Shown: positions 1-11,027 of the stretch, piece after piece
Layout: every line of letters starts with the position of its first letter
Position numbering within the stretch: position 1 is the first letter of the stretch
The notes under the pieces: generated by a model
What the model saw: only the letters and a program-made list of their open reading frames with translations
Told to the model about the DNA's origin: nothing
Databases searched by the model: none
Source: Brachycybe producta
Taxonomy: Eukaryota > Arthropoda > Diplopoda > Playtdesmida > Andrognathidae
Length of the DNA: 64,000 bases
Assembly (NCBI GenBank): GCA_036925085.1
Contig: JAUPFP010000001.1
Coordinates: 21,928,437 to 21,992,436, forward strand
Reading direction: 5' to 3'
Translations under genes and position numbers: made by a program

Positions 1-102
1 GAGATTCTGGAAAAAGTCGAAATGTCGAGATTCTGGAAAAAGTCGAAATGACGAGATTTAAAAAAAATCTGGCGTGTCCTTAACAGGGCTCCGTACAAAG
101 AC
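1..102. repeat. Right end of a Fam-8 element
   Basis: Two copies of GAGATTCTGGAAAAAGTCGA are followed by CTGGCGTGTCCTTAACAGGG and TCCGTA. This matches the right arm and terminal sequence of the complete Fam-8 element at 7303-7897, so the window opens inside another copy that continues to the left. Confidence 0.6.
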
Positions 103-395
103 AAAAAAGACTGTCTAAAATTATCGTTAATCTTTCAAGAGTCGTGTTGTGAAATTTGAACAAAACAAAACAAAAAAAAAAGTCACTTAATCATAAGACA
201 CCTACCTCCCAAGAAACAAAAATTTTGACAGCCATTTTATGAATAACTCAAATAAAAGATCATATTCTTATAATAAAACAAATCTCCTATTTTGTAAAAA
301 CAAATGGCCACCAACAGACAATGGAAAAACTTGTCAAAATTTAACACTATGGCGCCACAAAATGGGGCTTAGGGCAAATTAAGAACACAAAATAA

Positions 396-589
396 CAGGC
401 ATCTGTAGACAGCTTCAGAATTTTTTTTCGCTCCGCCCCTTTTATGAGCGTCATCAATTTCTAATTGGATTGTTACTGAGTCTGATGTCAAATGCTCCGC
501 CCTTTTTTATTTCTAATTGGATGATATTTTGTCTGACGCTCATAAAAGGGCGGAGCCAAAGAAATTCTGAAGCTGTCTACAGATGCCTG
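396..589. mobile_element. Foldback element, Fam-1b
   Basis: A near-palindrome. The left arm starts ACAGGCATCTGTAGACAGC and the right arm ends with its complement. Flanks CACAAAATA (left) and CACAAAGTA (right) look like a 9-bp target duplication with one later change. The arms carry GGGCGGAGC boxes and a TCTGATGTCA/TCTGACGCTC core like Fam-1. It has no coding capacity. Confidence 0.75.
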
Positions 590-1164
590 TCACAAAGTAG
601 GGCTCCAGGGCCACAATTGGCCCACAAAATGACCCAGATTATTTTTATTTTACAAGAATCTATTGCAAAAATGTGCAAATGAAAAAAAAATGCACAATAA
701 ATCAGAGGAGCGTAGACCGAATAACCAGAATTCGAGATAGAGGGGCCCCGTTTACACTTAAAATCACTTTAATAGACTGGAAAGAACTTTGTGGTTCTGT
801 GTGACATACTGTATAATAGGATACTATAGTAACCAATAAATTTCACAATTTAAAATTCAAGAGATTTATTCCTGAATTACATAAAAATAGATGTAGGGCA
901 CTTTTATATATGATACTCTGTAGAATTAGGATTTATTTTTTTATTATGTCAGGAAATGTTAAATTACAGTAGGTTTTTTTTATCTTCTTTATTTTATTGA
1001 TTATTTTTCTGTTTGTTTTATTTTCAAGAGGATTTTTTTTTTATCCATTACTTTTTTTTTACGTTTTTTTTCTTCTTCCAAGTTAAATATGAGGTATATG
1101 AGGTTCAATCATAAAGTTCTCGGACTGGTAAGGTTGAAGAAGTTTTTGTTGCCAGAACAGTCTC
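590..1164. other. Noncoding AT-rich stretch
   Basis: No gene seen. It has T-rich runs at about 960-1075 and, near 715-775, a piece resembling the outer end of Fam-6 (GGGGCCCCGTTTACACTTAA). The only open frame nearby (470-682) is inside Fam-1b and is not credible as a gene. Confidence 0.5.
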
Positions 1165-1276
1165 GTGAAAAGGGCGGAGCATGTGATGTCAGACTACATA
1201 ACCAGCCAATTAGAAGTTGCTGGTCGTCATAACAAGGGCGTAGCCACTTGAAGTTCTGACCTATTTCTAACTGCCC
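1165..1276. mobile_element. Half copy of Fam-1
   Basis: The right arm of a Fam-1 foldback: GGGCGGAGCATGTGATGTCA, then CCAGCCAATTAGAAGTTG, then the terminal CTATTTCTAACTGCCCTGT. The left arm is missing, so the copy is truncated. Confidence 0.7.
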
Positions 1277-1522
1277 TGTATAGGATCATAGATAAGCCAG
1301 TTTTTACAGCACCACCAGTCCAAGAACTTTGTGATCGAACCACCTTATCCACTTAAGAGCTAAATCAAGGTTTACTTTTATACAGGTTAGGTAAATGTGG
1401 CTATATTTGTTTTGTCACATGACGACAGCTGACTGATTACACGAAAGGCCCAGGAGTGGTTTTTTTTCCCTTTAGGAAAACATACTTTTTGTATGTTATT
1501 TTGAACGGAAGCAACTGTCGCA

Positions 1523-1731
1523 ACAAGCAGTTAGAAATCGGTCAGAACTTCAGTTGGCTCCGCCCTTGTTATGACGACCGGTAACTTCTAATTGGCTGGT
1601 TATGTAGTCTGACGTCACATGCTCCGCCCTTTTCAACGTCAGACTACATAACTAGCCAATTAGAAGTTACCGGTCGTCATAACAAGGGCGGAGCCAACTG
1701 AAGTTCTGACCGATTTCTAACTGCCTGTACT
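1523..1731. mobile_element. Foldback element, Fam-1, with 9-bp target duplication
   Basis: Near-perfect inverted repeat of about 205 bp. The ends are ACAAGCAGTTAGAAATCGG and its counterpart ending CTAACTGCCTGT. ACTGTCGCA lies directly before and directly after the element. The arms include GGCTCCGCCC, TGACGTCA and CCAATTAG. Short, noncoding and foldback: a non-autonomous DNA transposon type. Confidence 0.85.
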
Positions 1732-1732
1732 G

Positions 1733-2265
1733 TCGCATGACAAACCGAACATGGCGGCCACTTTACCCGTTAGGTCTACGTAGACAGGTAGGGCGTTGGC
1801 GAAAGCTTTGCTCCATTTGATTTTGGCCAATAGGAATGCAGTATTTTATTTTTGTAGCATATAAAAACCGGCTTTTCAGAATCAATAGTATACTAAACAG
1901 AATACTAAAAGCTGCTTTTTGCTGTAAAACTAAATACTTTATTGAATTTCAAATATGATAAAAATGGAAGAAAAAAATATAATAATAATAAAGAACACAT
2001 TTAAAAATATGTTTTATCAATATTTCATCAAACTTTGGATGAAGAGTTCTTCGTCCATCATGAAACCAAGTTAAAATGCATCCATGACTATCGATAAAGC
2101 ATGGCATTCACAGCTATTCCCTTTACTATAAATGAGAAAATACTGTTCACAGCTACTTTTATTAAGAAAATACTGCATTCCTATTGGCCAAAATCAAATG
2201 GAGCACATCTACCACCAACAAGCATTATTATCACGTGACAAACAGAGGCACTTTACCCATTAGCT
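1733..2265. repeat. Segment with a 38-bp inverted repeat
   Basis: 1810-1847 (GCTCCATTTGATTTTGGCCA and on) is exactly repeated in reverse complement at 2167-2204. Outside these arms, CACTTTACCC(G/A)TTAG occurs in direct orientation at both ends (about 1760 and 2250). A CCAAT at about 1828 and a CATATAAAA at about 1858 resemble a promoter pair, but no gene follows. Probably a transposon remnant. Confidence 0.5.
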
Positions 2266-2590
2266 CTAATACCTAGTACACACACCTGATAATTTAAATG
2301 CATTTAAATAATAAACGTGTTCTACAGAGCCCTGTGAAGGACAAACAAACAATATGTCAAACTCAATTTATTCAGTTAATTAATCTGAAAATATTGAGTT
2401 AATACTTAAATATAATTTATATAAACTATTGACATTAAAATATTGATTTAGTATTTCAATTTTAAAATATTAATAATAAATACAATTTTTAATTTGGTTC
2501 ATGTCCTTAACTGGTTTCCGTATAATTCACCTAAACACATTTAATTTGAATTCATTTACATGTAAATCATGTGTACAAAGTATAAGTCTA
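2266..2590. mobile_element. Fam-5 repeat copy 1
   Basis: About 315 bp, starting TAATACCTAGTACACACACC and ending near GTGTACAAAGTATAAG. The same sequence recurs at 24404-24722 and 31314-31628. It includes CAGAGCCCTGTGAAGGAC and CATGTCCTTAACTGG, related to the Fam-8 termini. Noncoding. Confidence 0.75.
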
Positions 2591-2673
2591 TTTAGCTTCA
2601 CTCAACTATGGCATGGAGTAATGCCTACAATTCTTAGTTGAGCTACCTCTAAAATGAAAGATTTTTCATTCTG

Positions 2674-2678
<5 letters not shown>

Positions 2679-2706
<28 letters not shown>
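2679..2706. repeat. (TC)n microsatellite
   Basis: An uninterrupted run of about 13-14 TC dinucleotides. A short GA run follows at 2935-2946. Between 2707 and 2960 I see no gene. Confidence 0.9.
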
Positions 2707-2708
<2 letters not shown>

Positions 2709-2959
2709 GGATTATGGTTTTGTTTTTTGTTATATGAGGCGGGTGTCAAAGGTCAGACACACTTTGTTGTCATCACCATCATGTCTGAAAAGATGCTTAT
2801 TTTGTTCTGAAAGATTGTTTATAATTTAATACTCAAAAGAAAAGAAAAATAATGGAAGAGGTGGAGGTGGTGGAGGGTTTTTTTTAATAGAAAATGGTGT
2901 GGGTGTAACTATTATTATTATGGCTTTCTTGCAGAGAGAGAGAGAGATGTGTATTTTAG

Positions 2960-3163
2960 ACAGGCAGTTAGAAATCGGGGAAAACTTCAGTTGGCTCCGC
3001 CCTAGTTATGACGAACGCAACTTCTAATTGGTTGGTTATGTAGTCTGACGTCACATGCTCCGCCCTTTTCAACGTCGAACCACACAACAAACCAATTAGA
3101 AGTTGCCGGTCGTCATAACAAGGGGTGGAGCCAACTTGTTTGTCCCGATTTCTAATTGCCTGT
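2960..3163. mobile_element. Foldback element, Fam-1, with target duplication
   Basis: Arms ACAGGCAGTTAGAAATCGGG and its right counterpart ending CTAATTGCCTGT. TATTTTAG sits immediately on both sides (8 bp). It carries the same TGACGTCA, GC-box and CCAATTAG blocks as the other copies. Confidence 0.8.
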
Positions 3164-3360
3164 TATTTTAGGGTGTTGACCAAAGATGCATAAGAAAAGT
3201 AACATTATGCACGCATTTGGTATTTTTTTCTTTAAAGATTGACCAGAGGTCAGTTAATATTTACATTCTTATGTGATGAATTTTCTTTAAAAAGGAGTGT
3301 CATTTTATTATTATTTTTATCAATGAAAATGATTCACAGTAATTAAATTGCAAAATTCTT

Positions 3361-3654
3361 AAAGAGGCTACATCTTAAAATTACTTCGAAGAGTCTCCAC
3401 AAATGGCGCTAGCATCGTTTTTCTATTGAGCACCATAGACCTCGACATTAAAGAAAAAACGTTAATTTTTAATATTTAAAGTTGTCCAATTTTGATGGTT
3501 CAAAGTGCAATGTGCACCTTAAATATATGCTGATCGAGTGATAGAATGACAAAAAATTGGAAAGTGTGCTTCTATTTTTAAAAAAAATATTTCAACATTA
3601 CGAATTTTTAACTTTTATGTTTTAAACTCCATTGATGTTCGTACAAATCCTTTG
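3361..3654. mobile_element. One arm of Fam-3
   Basis: Starts AGAGGCTACATCTTAAAATT and runs through TTGTCCAATTTTGATGG to ATTTTTAACTTTTATG. This equals one arm of the complete inverted repeats at 4664-5410 and 35105-35945. The second arm is absent. Confidence 0.7.
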
Positions 3655-3744
3655 ATGTGATTAGCAAAAACCGACAACTGGGCGGATCGGAGCCGAACAG
3701 AGAACAACAAACAAAATTTGTTAGAGAAATGTGTTCATAAAACC

Positions 3745-3772
3745 GTCCACACTGTTCGCGAACAGTGTTCTT
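3745..3772. repeat. ACTGTTCGCGAACAGT palindrome
   Basis: A perfect 16-bp palindrome at 3751-3766, followed by TGTTCTTGTTCGTTGTTCTG. A related palindrome occurs at 17526-17553. Function unknown. Confidence 0.6.
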
Positions 3773-3799
3773 GTTCGTTGTTCTGTTCTAGTATGTGGA

Positions 3800-4387
3800 C
3801 CCACCCTTAAAAAGGTGCTTCTTGATAAAGATGTTTAAATAAATATGTAATAATTGTCATAAAGATTAATAACTTCTCAGAAAGTCTAGTCATAATGAAA
3901 AATATGACTAAATCTCAAGAGGGGATTTTGGGGGGGGGGCAGAGAAGGATGAAGGGCATTTGGGGGGTGGAGCGGGGGTGGGGCAAAAAGGGGCATTGTC
4001 TGATTATATCCCATCCCACATTCCATTGTAGTGAAGTAGCCCCTTATTTTTTTCCACCAAAGGGAATTTCCACCCCTCTCTCTCTCTCGACTCTCCTTCC
4101 ACCTTTCAATTCTTGTGTCCTTTTCTTCTTCTTTATGTTATTGTACAAATTAAACAATAATCTCCATTTACAAATTGCATTTTGTGGGTTGTTTGAAATA
4201 AAACAACCTTAAAATTTATTCTTGTTTATTTTGCTTGGTCACGTATTTAAGTTTATTATTCGGAAATTCAACTGTTTTTTTATGATTGAATCAATTTTAT
4301 TCTTAGAAAATTGATGAGGAACACTTTTAGTATTTTTTTTTTTTACAAAATGAAATTTACAAACAACATGGCGGACAGTTAGAACAC
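3800..4387. other. Noncoding stretch with G-rich and TC-rich patches
   Basis: No gene seen. The open frame at 3895-4212 is built from a poly-G run, a TC run and T-rich sequence, and has no recognisable domain. Confidence 0.5.
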
Positions 4388-4577
4388 ACAGGCATTTAGA
4401 AATCTGGAAGATTATTTGTTATGACGAACGCAACTTCTAATTGGTTGGTTATGTAGTCTGACGTCACATGCTCCGCCCTTTTCAACGTTGAACCACACAA
4501 CAAACCAATTAGAAGTTGCCGGTCGTCATAAAAAGGGCGGAGCCAACTGAAGTTCTTCCCGATTTCTAAATGCCTGT
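4388..4577. mobile_element. Foldback element, Fam-1, with 9-bp target duplication
   Basis: The ends are ACAGGCATTTAGAAAT and CTAAATGCCTGT. TTAGAACAC precedes and follows. The left arm is shorter than in other copies (GCTCCGCCC is missing on that side). Confidence 0.8.
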
Positions 4578-4663
4578 TTAGAACACTAAGCAATATTTCC
4601 ATTCCCGATCTTCCAGTTCACTTGCAATGAATTTTCGAAGTTGCATTGTCACACAGGCATCTG

Positions 4664-5410
4664 TAAACACAGGCTACATAGAAAATTTACTTTGAAAAAT
4701 CTCCGCAAAGAACGCTAGCATCGTTTTTCTACTGAGCCCATAGACCCCAATGTTAAAGAAAAAACGTTAATTTATAAAAATTTACACAGTCACGGCGGCA
4801 ATATGTTTATTTTTCATCTTTAAAGTTGTCCAATTTTGATAGTTCAAAGTGCAATGTGCACCTTAAATATATGTTCAAAAAATTGGAAAGTACGGTTCTA
4901 TTTTTTAAAAAAATATTTCAAAATCGCGAATTTCTAACTCTTATGTTAAACTCCATTGAATACGCGCTCGTAAGCCAAAAACATCTATTAAAATGTTCGT
5001 GAAAATACGTAAAAATAATTTTTAAAAAACCAGAAAAAAATTCAGCACATGCGCAAATGAGTTGACTTCACTGTGGTTTAATTGTGGATTTTTAAAATTA
5101 TTTTTACCAACATTTTAATGGATGTTTTCTTCTTATGAGCGCGTACTCAATGGAGTTTAACATAAGAGTTAGAAATTCGCGATTTTGAAATATTTTTTTT
5201 AAAAAATAGAACCGCACTTTCCAATTTTTTGAACATATATTTAAGGTGCACATTGCACTTTGAACTATCAAAATTGGACAACTTTAAATATGAAAAATAA
5301 ACATAATGCCGCCTCGACTGTGTGTATTTTAAAAAGACTCAATAGAAAAACGAGGCTAGCGCCCTTTGTGGAGATTTTTCGAAGTAATTTTGCGATGTAG
5401 CCTCTTAGGT
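4664..5410. mobile_element. Complete Fam-3 inverted-repeat element
   Basis: About 740 bp. The left arm reads AGGCTACAT ... CATTGAATACGCGCTC. The right arm is its reverse complement, ending TTTTGCGATGTAGCCTCTTA. The unique centre contains GCACATGCGCAAATGAGTTG and GTGGTTTAATTGTGG. No open frame of note. A MITE-like element by structure. Confidence 0.75.
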
Positions 5411-6002
5411 TGGTTTGCATGTCAGTTCAGAAAATCATCTCTTTATATAAAACATTTTAAAGAATGTTACAAAATTTACGATGTGATTTTAGTTACCTTT
5501 TATTAATAGGAAACGATGAAAAATGTAAAATATTTCAAAGTAAAAAAAAAAAACTTTTTATTAGGTTTTTTTTTCTAGTTTTTTTTTTCTACTTTTGAAA
5601 TTTATGTCCATTTAACATTTTTCTCCCCTTGTTTTTTGAAAATTCTAATAAAAACGAAATCTCTTGCTGAGTTAATTTCGTCGAGACGTTTTTTTTAGGT
5701 GTTGTAGTAAATCTTAAAAACGTTTTGTAACAAACCCATTTTAAAATTTGTGGTTAAACGTTTTTATTTTGAAACAAACACAAAAACGTTGAAGATTCTC
5801 ATTGTTTTTTCTTTTGTCTTTTTCTTTCATTTATGGCTAAATAATTTGCTTTTTTTTTAAAGGAAAAAAAAAAGATTTCGGATATTTTTCGTCTAAAATT
5901 TATTACACAGATTAACTTTTATGGAAACTTTTATTAAAAACTAGTTAAATATTGGAATTATAAATGTTGTTGGAGCTAAGTGGATTTTCACGATATTTTT
6001 CA
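5411..6002. other. AT-rich noncoding stretch
   Basis: Poly-A and poly-T runs with no gene or clear repeat structure seen. Confidence 0.5.
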
Positions 6003-6306
6003 AAATATCAATTTGTTTTATTTTAGAATTTATATTTAATTTTAGAATTTATATTTTATTTTAGAATTTATATTTTATTTTAAAATTTATATTTTATTTT
6101 AAAATTTATATTTTATTTTAAAATTTATATTTTATTTTAAAATTTATATTTTATTTTCGAATTTATATTTTATTTTCGAATTTTTATTTAATTTTCGAAT
6201 TAATATATTTTATTTTTGAATTTATATATTTTATTTTTGAATTTATATATTTCATTTTCGAATTTATATATTTTATTTTATAATTTATATTTTATTTTAG
6301 AATTTT
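6003..6306. repeat. 19-bp AT-rich minisatellite
   Basis: Unit TTTTATTTTAAAATTTATA and variants (TTTAG, TTTCG, TTTTG before AATTTATA), about 15 copies. Confidence 0.85.
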
Positions 6307-6359
6307 TGTATTTTCTGAAGAAATTCAAAGTTTGTTAGAAATTCTAATAGAAAAATTCT

Positions 6360-6567
6360 TTCTAATTAAAAACAGGGGTTAGAGGCTAGAACTCTAGTTG
6401 ACAACTGATAGTAACCAGACATCTAGCCTCTCTACCCAGCCTTTTTTTTTAAATTAGAAATAACATAATTGCAGTTGCTCTAATGATGATTACTTCACAG
6501 TTGGCTCTAATTGGGCCACAAATTGAGAAACATTCCGGTTGATATTGCATCAAAATCCGAGCCCTAA
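6360..6567. mobile_element. Half copy of Fam-2
   Basis: Contains GAGGCTAGAACTCTAGTTGA, the TCTAGCCTCT block and the terminal AAAATCCGAGCCCTAAT. The left arm is missing. Confidence 0.65.
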
Positions 6568-7302
6568 TGATCACATATTTTAAGGCCTAAAACTAAAACG
6601 CCATTTTGTTTTAGATTTTTAAGTTTTAATCAACAAACAAACAAACAAAAAAGTTCTCACAGGTGTGTTTATTTATTTACAAATATATTTTTTAATATCT
6701 CTTATTTACTCATGACTTTTTTGTTACACACACACACATAAAATGATAGCCAACACCCATTTTTAGAGGGTGGACATTGGGTGGTTGGTTAGAATATTTT
6801 GCCCTTTTACCTCTCTCTCTCTCCTCAATCCACCCCACCACCACCACCATTGTTGCTTATTTTCAATTGTTGTCTTAGTTAAAAGAAAGAATGAAAAGTT
6901 TGTTTTCAACAGTTTGCAGGTGAGGTTCCTTCTTACCTTTATTTTTTACCTGTCTTTTAATCTCTTCTTTTTTTTAATGGGAAAAGGTGGTTTTAAGGGA
7001 GAGAAAAAAAAAAGGGGGATGGGGTTAATAGAGGTTACCCTCCATTAGTAAGGAAGAGAAAGGCTCATCTTTCAATGCGGCTTCTATTTGGCCCAATTTC
7101 AAGAAGGACATTTTTTTGAAAAAAACAAAAGCCTCTCGAATGTCTTTTTGGTGCAAAAATCAAGGTAAAACTTCAACAAGAGAACAAAATGGTGTAATTT
7201 CACCATTTTTTGCTCTTTTTTTTTTTGTTTTTCTACTTTTTTAGGAGAAAAAAAATATTTGAATTGAATATTATAATTTTTTATTATTACATTTCCGGAT
7301 AT
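6568..7302. other. Noncoding stretch
   Basis: No gene seen. It includes CA and CT microsatellite patches and a CACCACCACCACC run near 6835. Open frames at 6770-7048 and 7099-7380 lack any recognisable domain. Confidence 0.5.
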
Positions 7303-7897
7303 TACGGAACCCTGTAAAGGACATGCCAGATTTTTATTTAAAAAATCTCCACATGTCGACTTTTTCCAGAATCTCGACATGTCGACTTTTTTTCAGAATC
7401 TCGACATGTCGACTTTTTTTCAGAATATCGACATGTCGACTTTTTTTCAGAATCTCGACATGTCGACTTTTTTCAGAATCTCGACATGTCGACTTTATTC
7501 TGCAACATACATGTCGACTTTTTTCAGAATCTCGACATGTCGACTGTAATCTCTACAAGTCGACTTTATTCTCTACATGCCGACTTTTTTCTCTACATGC
7601 CGACTTTTTTCAGAATCTCTACATGTCGACTTTTTTCAGAATCTCTACATGTCGACTTTAATTTCTTTTATTCGGCCATGTTAATTATGCCATGTTGCGC
7701 GCACCATACTCTTAATAATTAAATTATTGCTCCTACAAGAAGGCGCTTGCAATAATTTAATTATTAAGAGTATGGTGCTCGCAACATGGCATAATTAACA
7801 TGGCCGAATAAAAGAGATTAAAAGTCGACATGTCAAGAATAAAGTCGACATGTCGCGATTAAAAAAAAATCTCGCATGTCCTTTACAGGGTTCCGTA
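7303..7897. mobile_element. Complete Fam-8 palindromic element with internal minisatellite
   Basis: Terminal inverted repeats TACGGAACCCTGTAAAGGAC at the left and its complement, ending GGGTTCCGTA, at the right. Inside: a GTCGAC minisatellite (7345-7662), then a long palindrome (7668-7806) of GCCATGTTAATTATGCCATG and its reverse complement about a short loop, then GTCGACATGTC repeats in the opposite orientation. Confidence 0.8.
7345..7662. repeat. 26-27 bp minisatellite (ACATGTCGACTTTTTTCAGA)
   Basis: About twelve imperfect copies of a unit with ACATGTCGAC followed by a T run and CAGAATCTCG. The open frame at 7323-7661 exists only because the unit lacks stops. I do not treat it as a gene. 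Confidence 0.85.
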
Positions 7898-7994
7898 AAA
7901 AAGATAATATTCAATGTAAATATTTGTTTTCCTCTGCAGGGCTCCGTAGGATATAGTTTAGCTTTCTTTCTATGTTAATGAAGAGTAACATGAA

Positions 7995-8345
7995 TATGTT
8001 TTCAAAACTAGAAGGGCCGCTCAATCATTTAAATGATATTTTCATGTTGATATTTTTTAAAATAAACTTTTTTTTTTAAATTTGCGTTTGAAAATTATCT
8101 AACTTTTAAACGGAGGATATTTTTTTAAAAAAATTTGAAATGATTTAAAAACTAGAAAGGTAAATGAATCACTTAAATGAAATTTTTTACGTTTGATATC
8201 TTTCAAAATAAGCTTTTAATGTCAGTATGAAAATGACCCAACTTTAAGCAGACAAAAGTTTTTTTTTAAAAAGATAACAACATGAAAATAACCGTAAAAG
8301 ATTGAATTACCATTCTAGTTTCTAAAACACTTTCAATTGTTTCTT
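7995..8345. mobile_element. Diverged Fam-6 copies
   Basis: Two AAAACTAGAAGGG/AAAACTAGAAAGG starts (about 8010 and 8150) and one reverse-complement end TTCTAGTTTCTAAAACACTT near 8320, with the internal CATGTTGATAT and AAAATAAACTTTT blocks. Confidence 0.6.
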
Positions 8346-8841
8346 AATTTTTCTCTTTAAAGGCAGATTAGGCCAAATTACAGTTTGAGAGAGAGAGGGG
8401 GGGGGGCATTTACACTGAAATTAATTAGCTTAAGTTAACAATAAAAGCAATTAAAAAACTATTATATCTTTTCAAGCCCCGTTTCCATTAGAAACAAATT
8501 GGAAACAGACCTTTAGGGTTCAATTAACCCTCTAAAGAGTCAATATTGACCCCTTGAAGTAAATTGTTATGTCTCAATTCATTTGAAAGTCAAACCTGAG
8601 CTTTTTTTGTTTTTAAAAATGTTTTTCAGTTGACTGAAGTTGTGCAACATGCTGTGCAACATTTTGAGGGCCTATTGTGCTCGTTTGTTGGCCACCACCC
8701 TTTTAATCATTAAACACGTCTAGAAACCTTATAGTGATTGACAGAAGAAGAAAAAAAAAACTAGAAACGTGATTCACTGATTTTTCCAAACTTAAAGATT
8801 GTCAGTCAATAAAGTTTTTCTTAAGAAAAAAGAAAGCTTCT

Positions 8842-9505
8842 TAAAGCCGGTTTTACACTAGCAACCTCCAATGCAATTCAACTTGCAATGCAACCTGTGA
8901 TGTGACTTTGCAACTTAGAACTTTGTAATAATATCACACACTGTGCAACCTATAGTTGCCAATCAAGTTTTCAAAACTTCGTTTATGTCAAGGGGGCCGA
9001 CACATTCGGGTGAATCTTGTACGGTATTCCGGAAGCCATTTTTACTTTTAATCCGCGTTTTACTGAATTTTAAAATTTCAAATTCTATTCTGGATTATCC
9101 AGTAAAAATGCAGCTAAAAAGTAAAATGACTTTCCATCCAAACGATGATCTGCTGTGAATCTTAGTGAAAATCGTACATGATTTTCTGTTCAATGTCTGC
9201 CCCTTGATTTGTGTCCATATTGTGATCAACTAACAGAAAGTTCATAAACCGGAAGTCATGAAACCGGGAATATTCGTTCAATGTTACATATGTCATTTCC
9301 GGCAAACGGCCTGATTGGTTGTTTGTCAGAAAGTTAACTTGAAAAGTCTCTCAAAGTTGAACCTGTGCAACTCAATGAGACTTGAGTTTAACACTAGTTT
9401 TATCGAAGTTGCATGTTGCATAACACACTATAAACAAGGAAATTGCAATGTCACATTGCACATTTTATTGCAGCTTAAAAGTTGCTAGTGTAATACCGGC
9501 TTAAG
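8842..9505. mobile_element. Fam-7 inverted-repeat element
   Basis: Ends TTAAAGCCGGTTTTACACTA (left) and GTGTAATACCGGCTTAA (right), flanked by TTAA on both sides. Internal arms CAATGCAATTCAACTTGCAA and matching sequence. The open frame at 8943-9158 is not convincing. Confidence 0.65.
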
Positions 9506-9749
9506 AAAAACAAAAACAAAAATTGCTGAGTGACAGTTTAGGACCTTTTCACTCTTCCCCATCAGTTTGTTATTCATTTAAGTAAAGGTTATTATTATGT
9601 TTAGAAACCCGTGATAAAAATATTAAGAATAAAAAAATTGTTGGTTCTCTCAATTGTTGGTCAATGACTTTGCAATTCGATCATCAGGAAAAAAAGGGTG
9701 GATTTTTTAAAAAAAAATTAAGAAGAAACAACTAAGGCCCAAATTCAAG

Positions 9750-10253
9750 GAAAAAAACATCCATTAAAATGCCCGTAAAAATACGTAAAAATAATTTAAA
9801 AAAACCACAAATAAATCATAGTGAAGCCAACACATTTTCGCACGTGCTGAATTTTTTTCTGTTTTTTTTACAATCATTTTTACGTATTTTTATGAGCATA
9901 TTTTAATGGATGTTTTTTTCTTATTTGGGCGTATACTCAATGGAGTTTAACGTAAGAGTTAGAAATTCGCGATTTTGAAATATTTTTTTTTAAAAAATAG
10001 AAGCACACTTTCCAATTTTTTGTCATTCTATCACTAGATTAGTATATATTTAAGGTGGACATTGCACTTTGAACCATCAAAATTAGACAACTTTAAATAT
10101 GAAAAATAAACATATTGCCGCCGCGATTGTGTTAATTTTAAAAATTAACGTTTCTTCTTTAACATTGGGTCTATGGGGGCTCAATAGAAAAACGATGCTA
10201 GCGCTCTTTGCGGAGATTTTTCTAACTAATTTTGCGATGTAGCCTCTTAAACT
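9750..10253. mobile_element. Fam-3 copy, left arm truncated
   Basis: Starts inside the element at CATCCATTAAAATGCCCG, passes the centre and includes the full right arm ending TTTTGCGATGTAGCCTCTTA. Confidence 0.7.
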
Positions 10254-10743
10254 ACTCGTACACTAAGACTGGCGCACACTAAATAAGACATAGGGGGGGG
10301 GGGGGCTATTGACTGAAGCGTTTCAGACAAAATGTCTGAGTCGTGTCTGTTTCGACTACAACCCCCCTCAGTAAATAAGATAAAAACCGAAACATTCCGA
10401 GAACATTAAAAAGTCAGAATTTCTTTGAAGCCAATCTGCGCATATTCGACTTAGCCGGGATGGGCTTTCAGACAAGACTGACACAGTATGTCTCAGTCAA
10501 ACAAAAGACGTCTTGTTTCAGTGGTTAACCAGTGTGCTGCATTTGCACACCTATCCTAGGCAATGCTATTTTTGTTCTTCTGCTTGACTCAGACTGTTTT
10601 ATACGTTTTGCCTTGTTAAGTGTGCTCCCTGCTTAAGGGTAGAATCACACATGCTGAAAAACCACTAGAAAATAAAATTTCAAATAAAAAAAAATTCTGT
10701 ATTCATTTGCACTGAAGGATATATAATGTCCGATTCTTCCCTT
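10254..10743. other. Unassigned sequence with TGTCTGAGTC motifs
   Basis: No gene seen. It has a poly-G run at about 10293-10305 and scattered TCAGACAA/TTGTCTGA words in both orientations, suggesting a degraded inverted-repeat element with no clear ends. Confidence 0.35.
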
Positions 10744-10924
10744 GTGCCTTGTTCCATTGGGGTGAAAATTTGAACTTTTTGAAAATTTCAACTGGTGAAA
10801 AATGGTACAATCGTGGCCTTAGTTGCCTGTGATAGTGAATGGGCGGAGGCCATGTTTGTTCTATTTTTCACCAGTTGATATTTTCAAAAAGTTCAAATTT
10901 TCACCCCAATGGAAACAAGGCCTT
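10744..10924. mobile_element. Fam-10 inverted-repeat element
   Basis: Left arm CCTTGTTCCATTGGGGTGAA and TTTCAACTGGTGAAAAATGG. The right arm is the reverse complement, ending CCCCAATGGAAACAAGGCC. About 180 bp. A related copy is at 59200-59392. Confidence 0.75.
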
Positions 10925-11027
10925 AAACTTCAACTTTTTTGAACTCTTTTGAGTAGTTTTTTTACATAGAAAACCCACTATTTTTATTAAGAATCCTTGA
11001 ATGGGCAACGGATTTTTTCTTCTTCTT

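Noticed and set aside
1820-1900. CCAAT plus CATATAAAA as a promoter
   Set aside because: No gene or exon follows, and the CCAAT lies in an inverted repeat that recurs 350 bp later; more likely part of a transposon remnant.
7323-7722. Open frames with repeated S-T-C-R-L-F
   Set aside because: Product of the GTCGAC minisatellite inside a mobile element.
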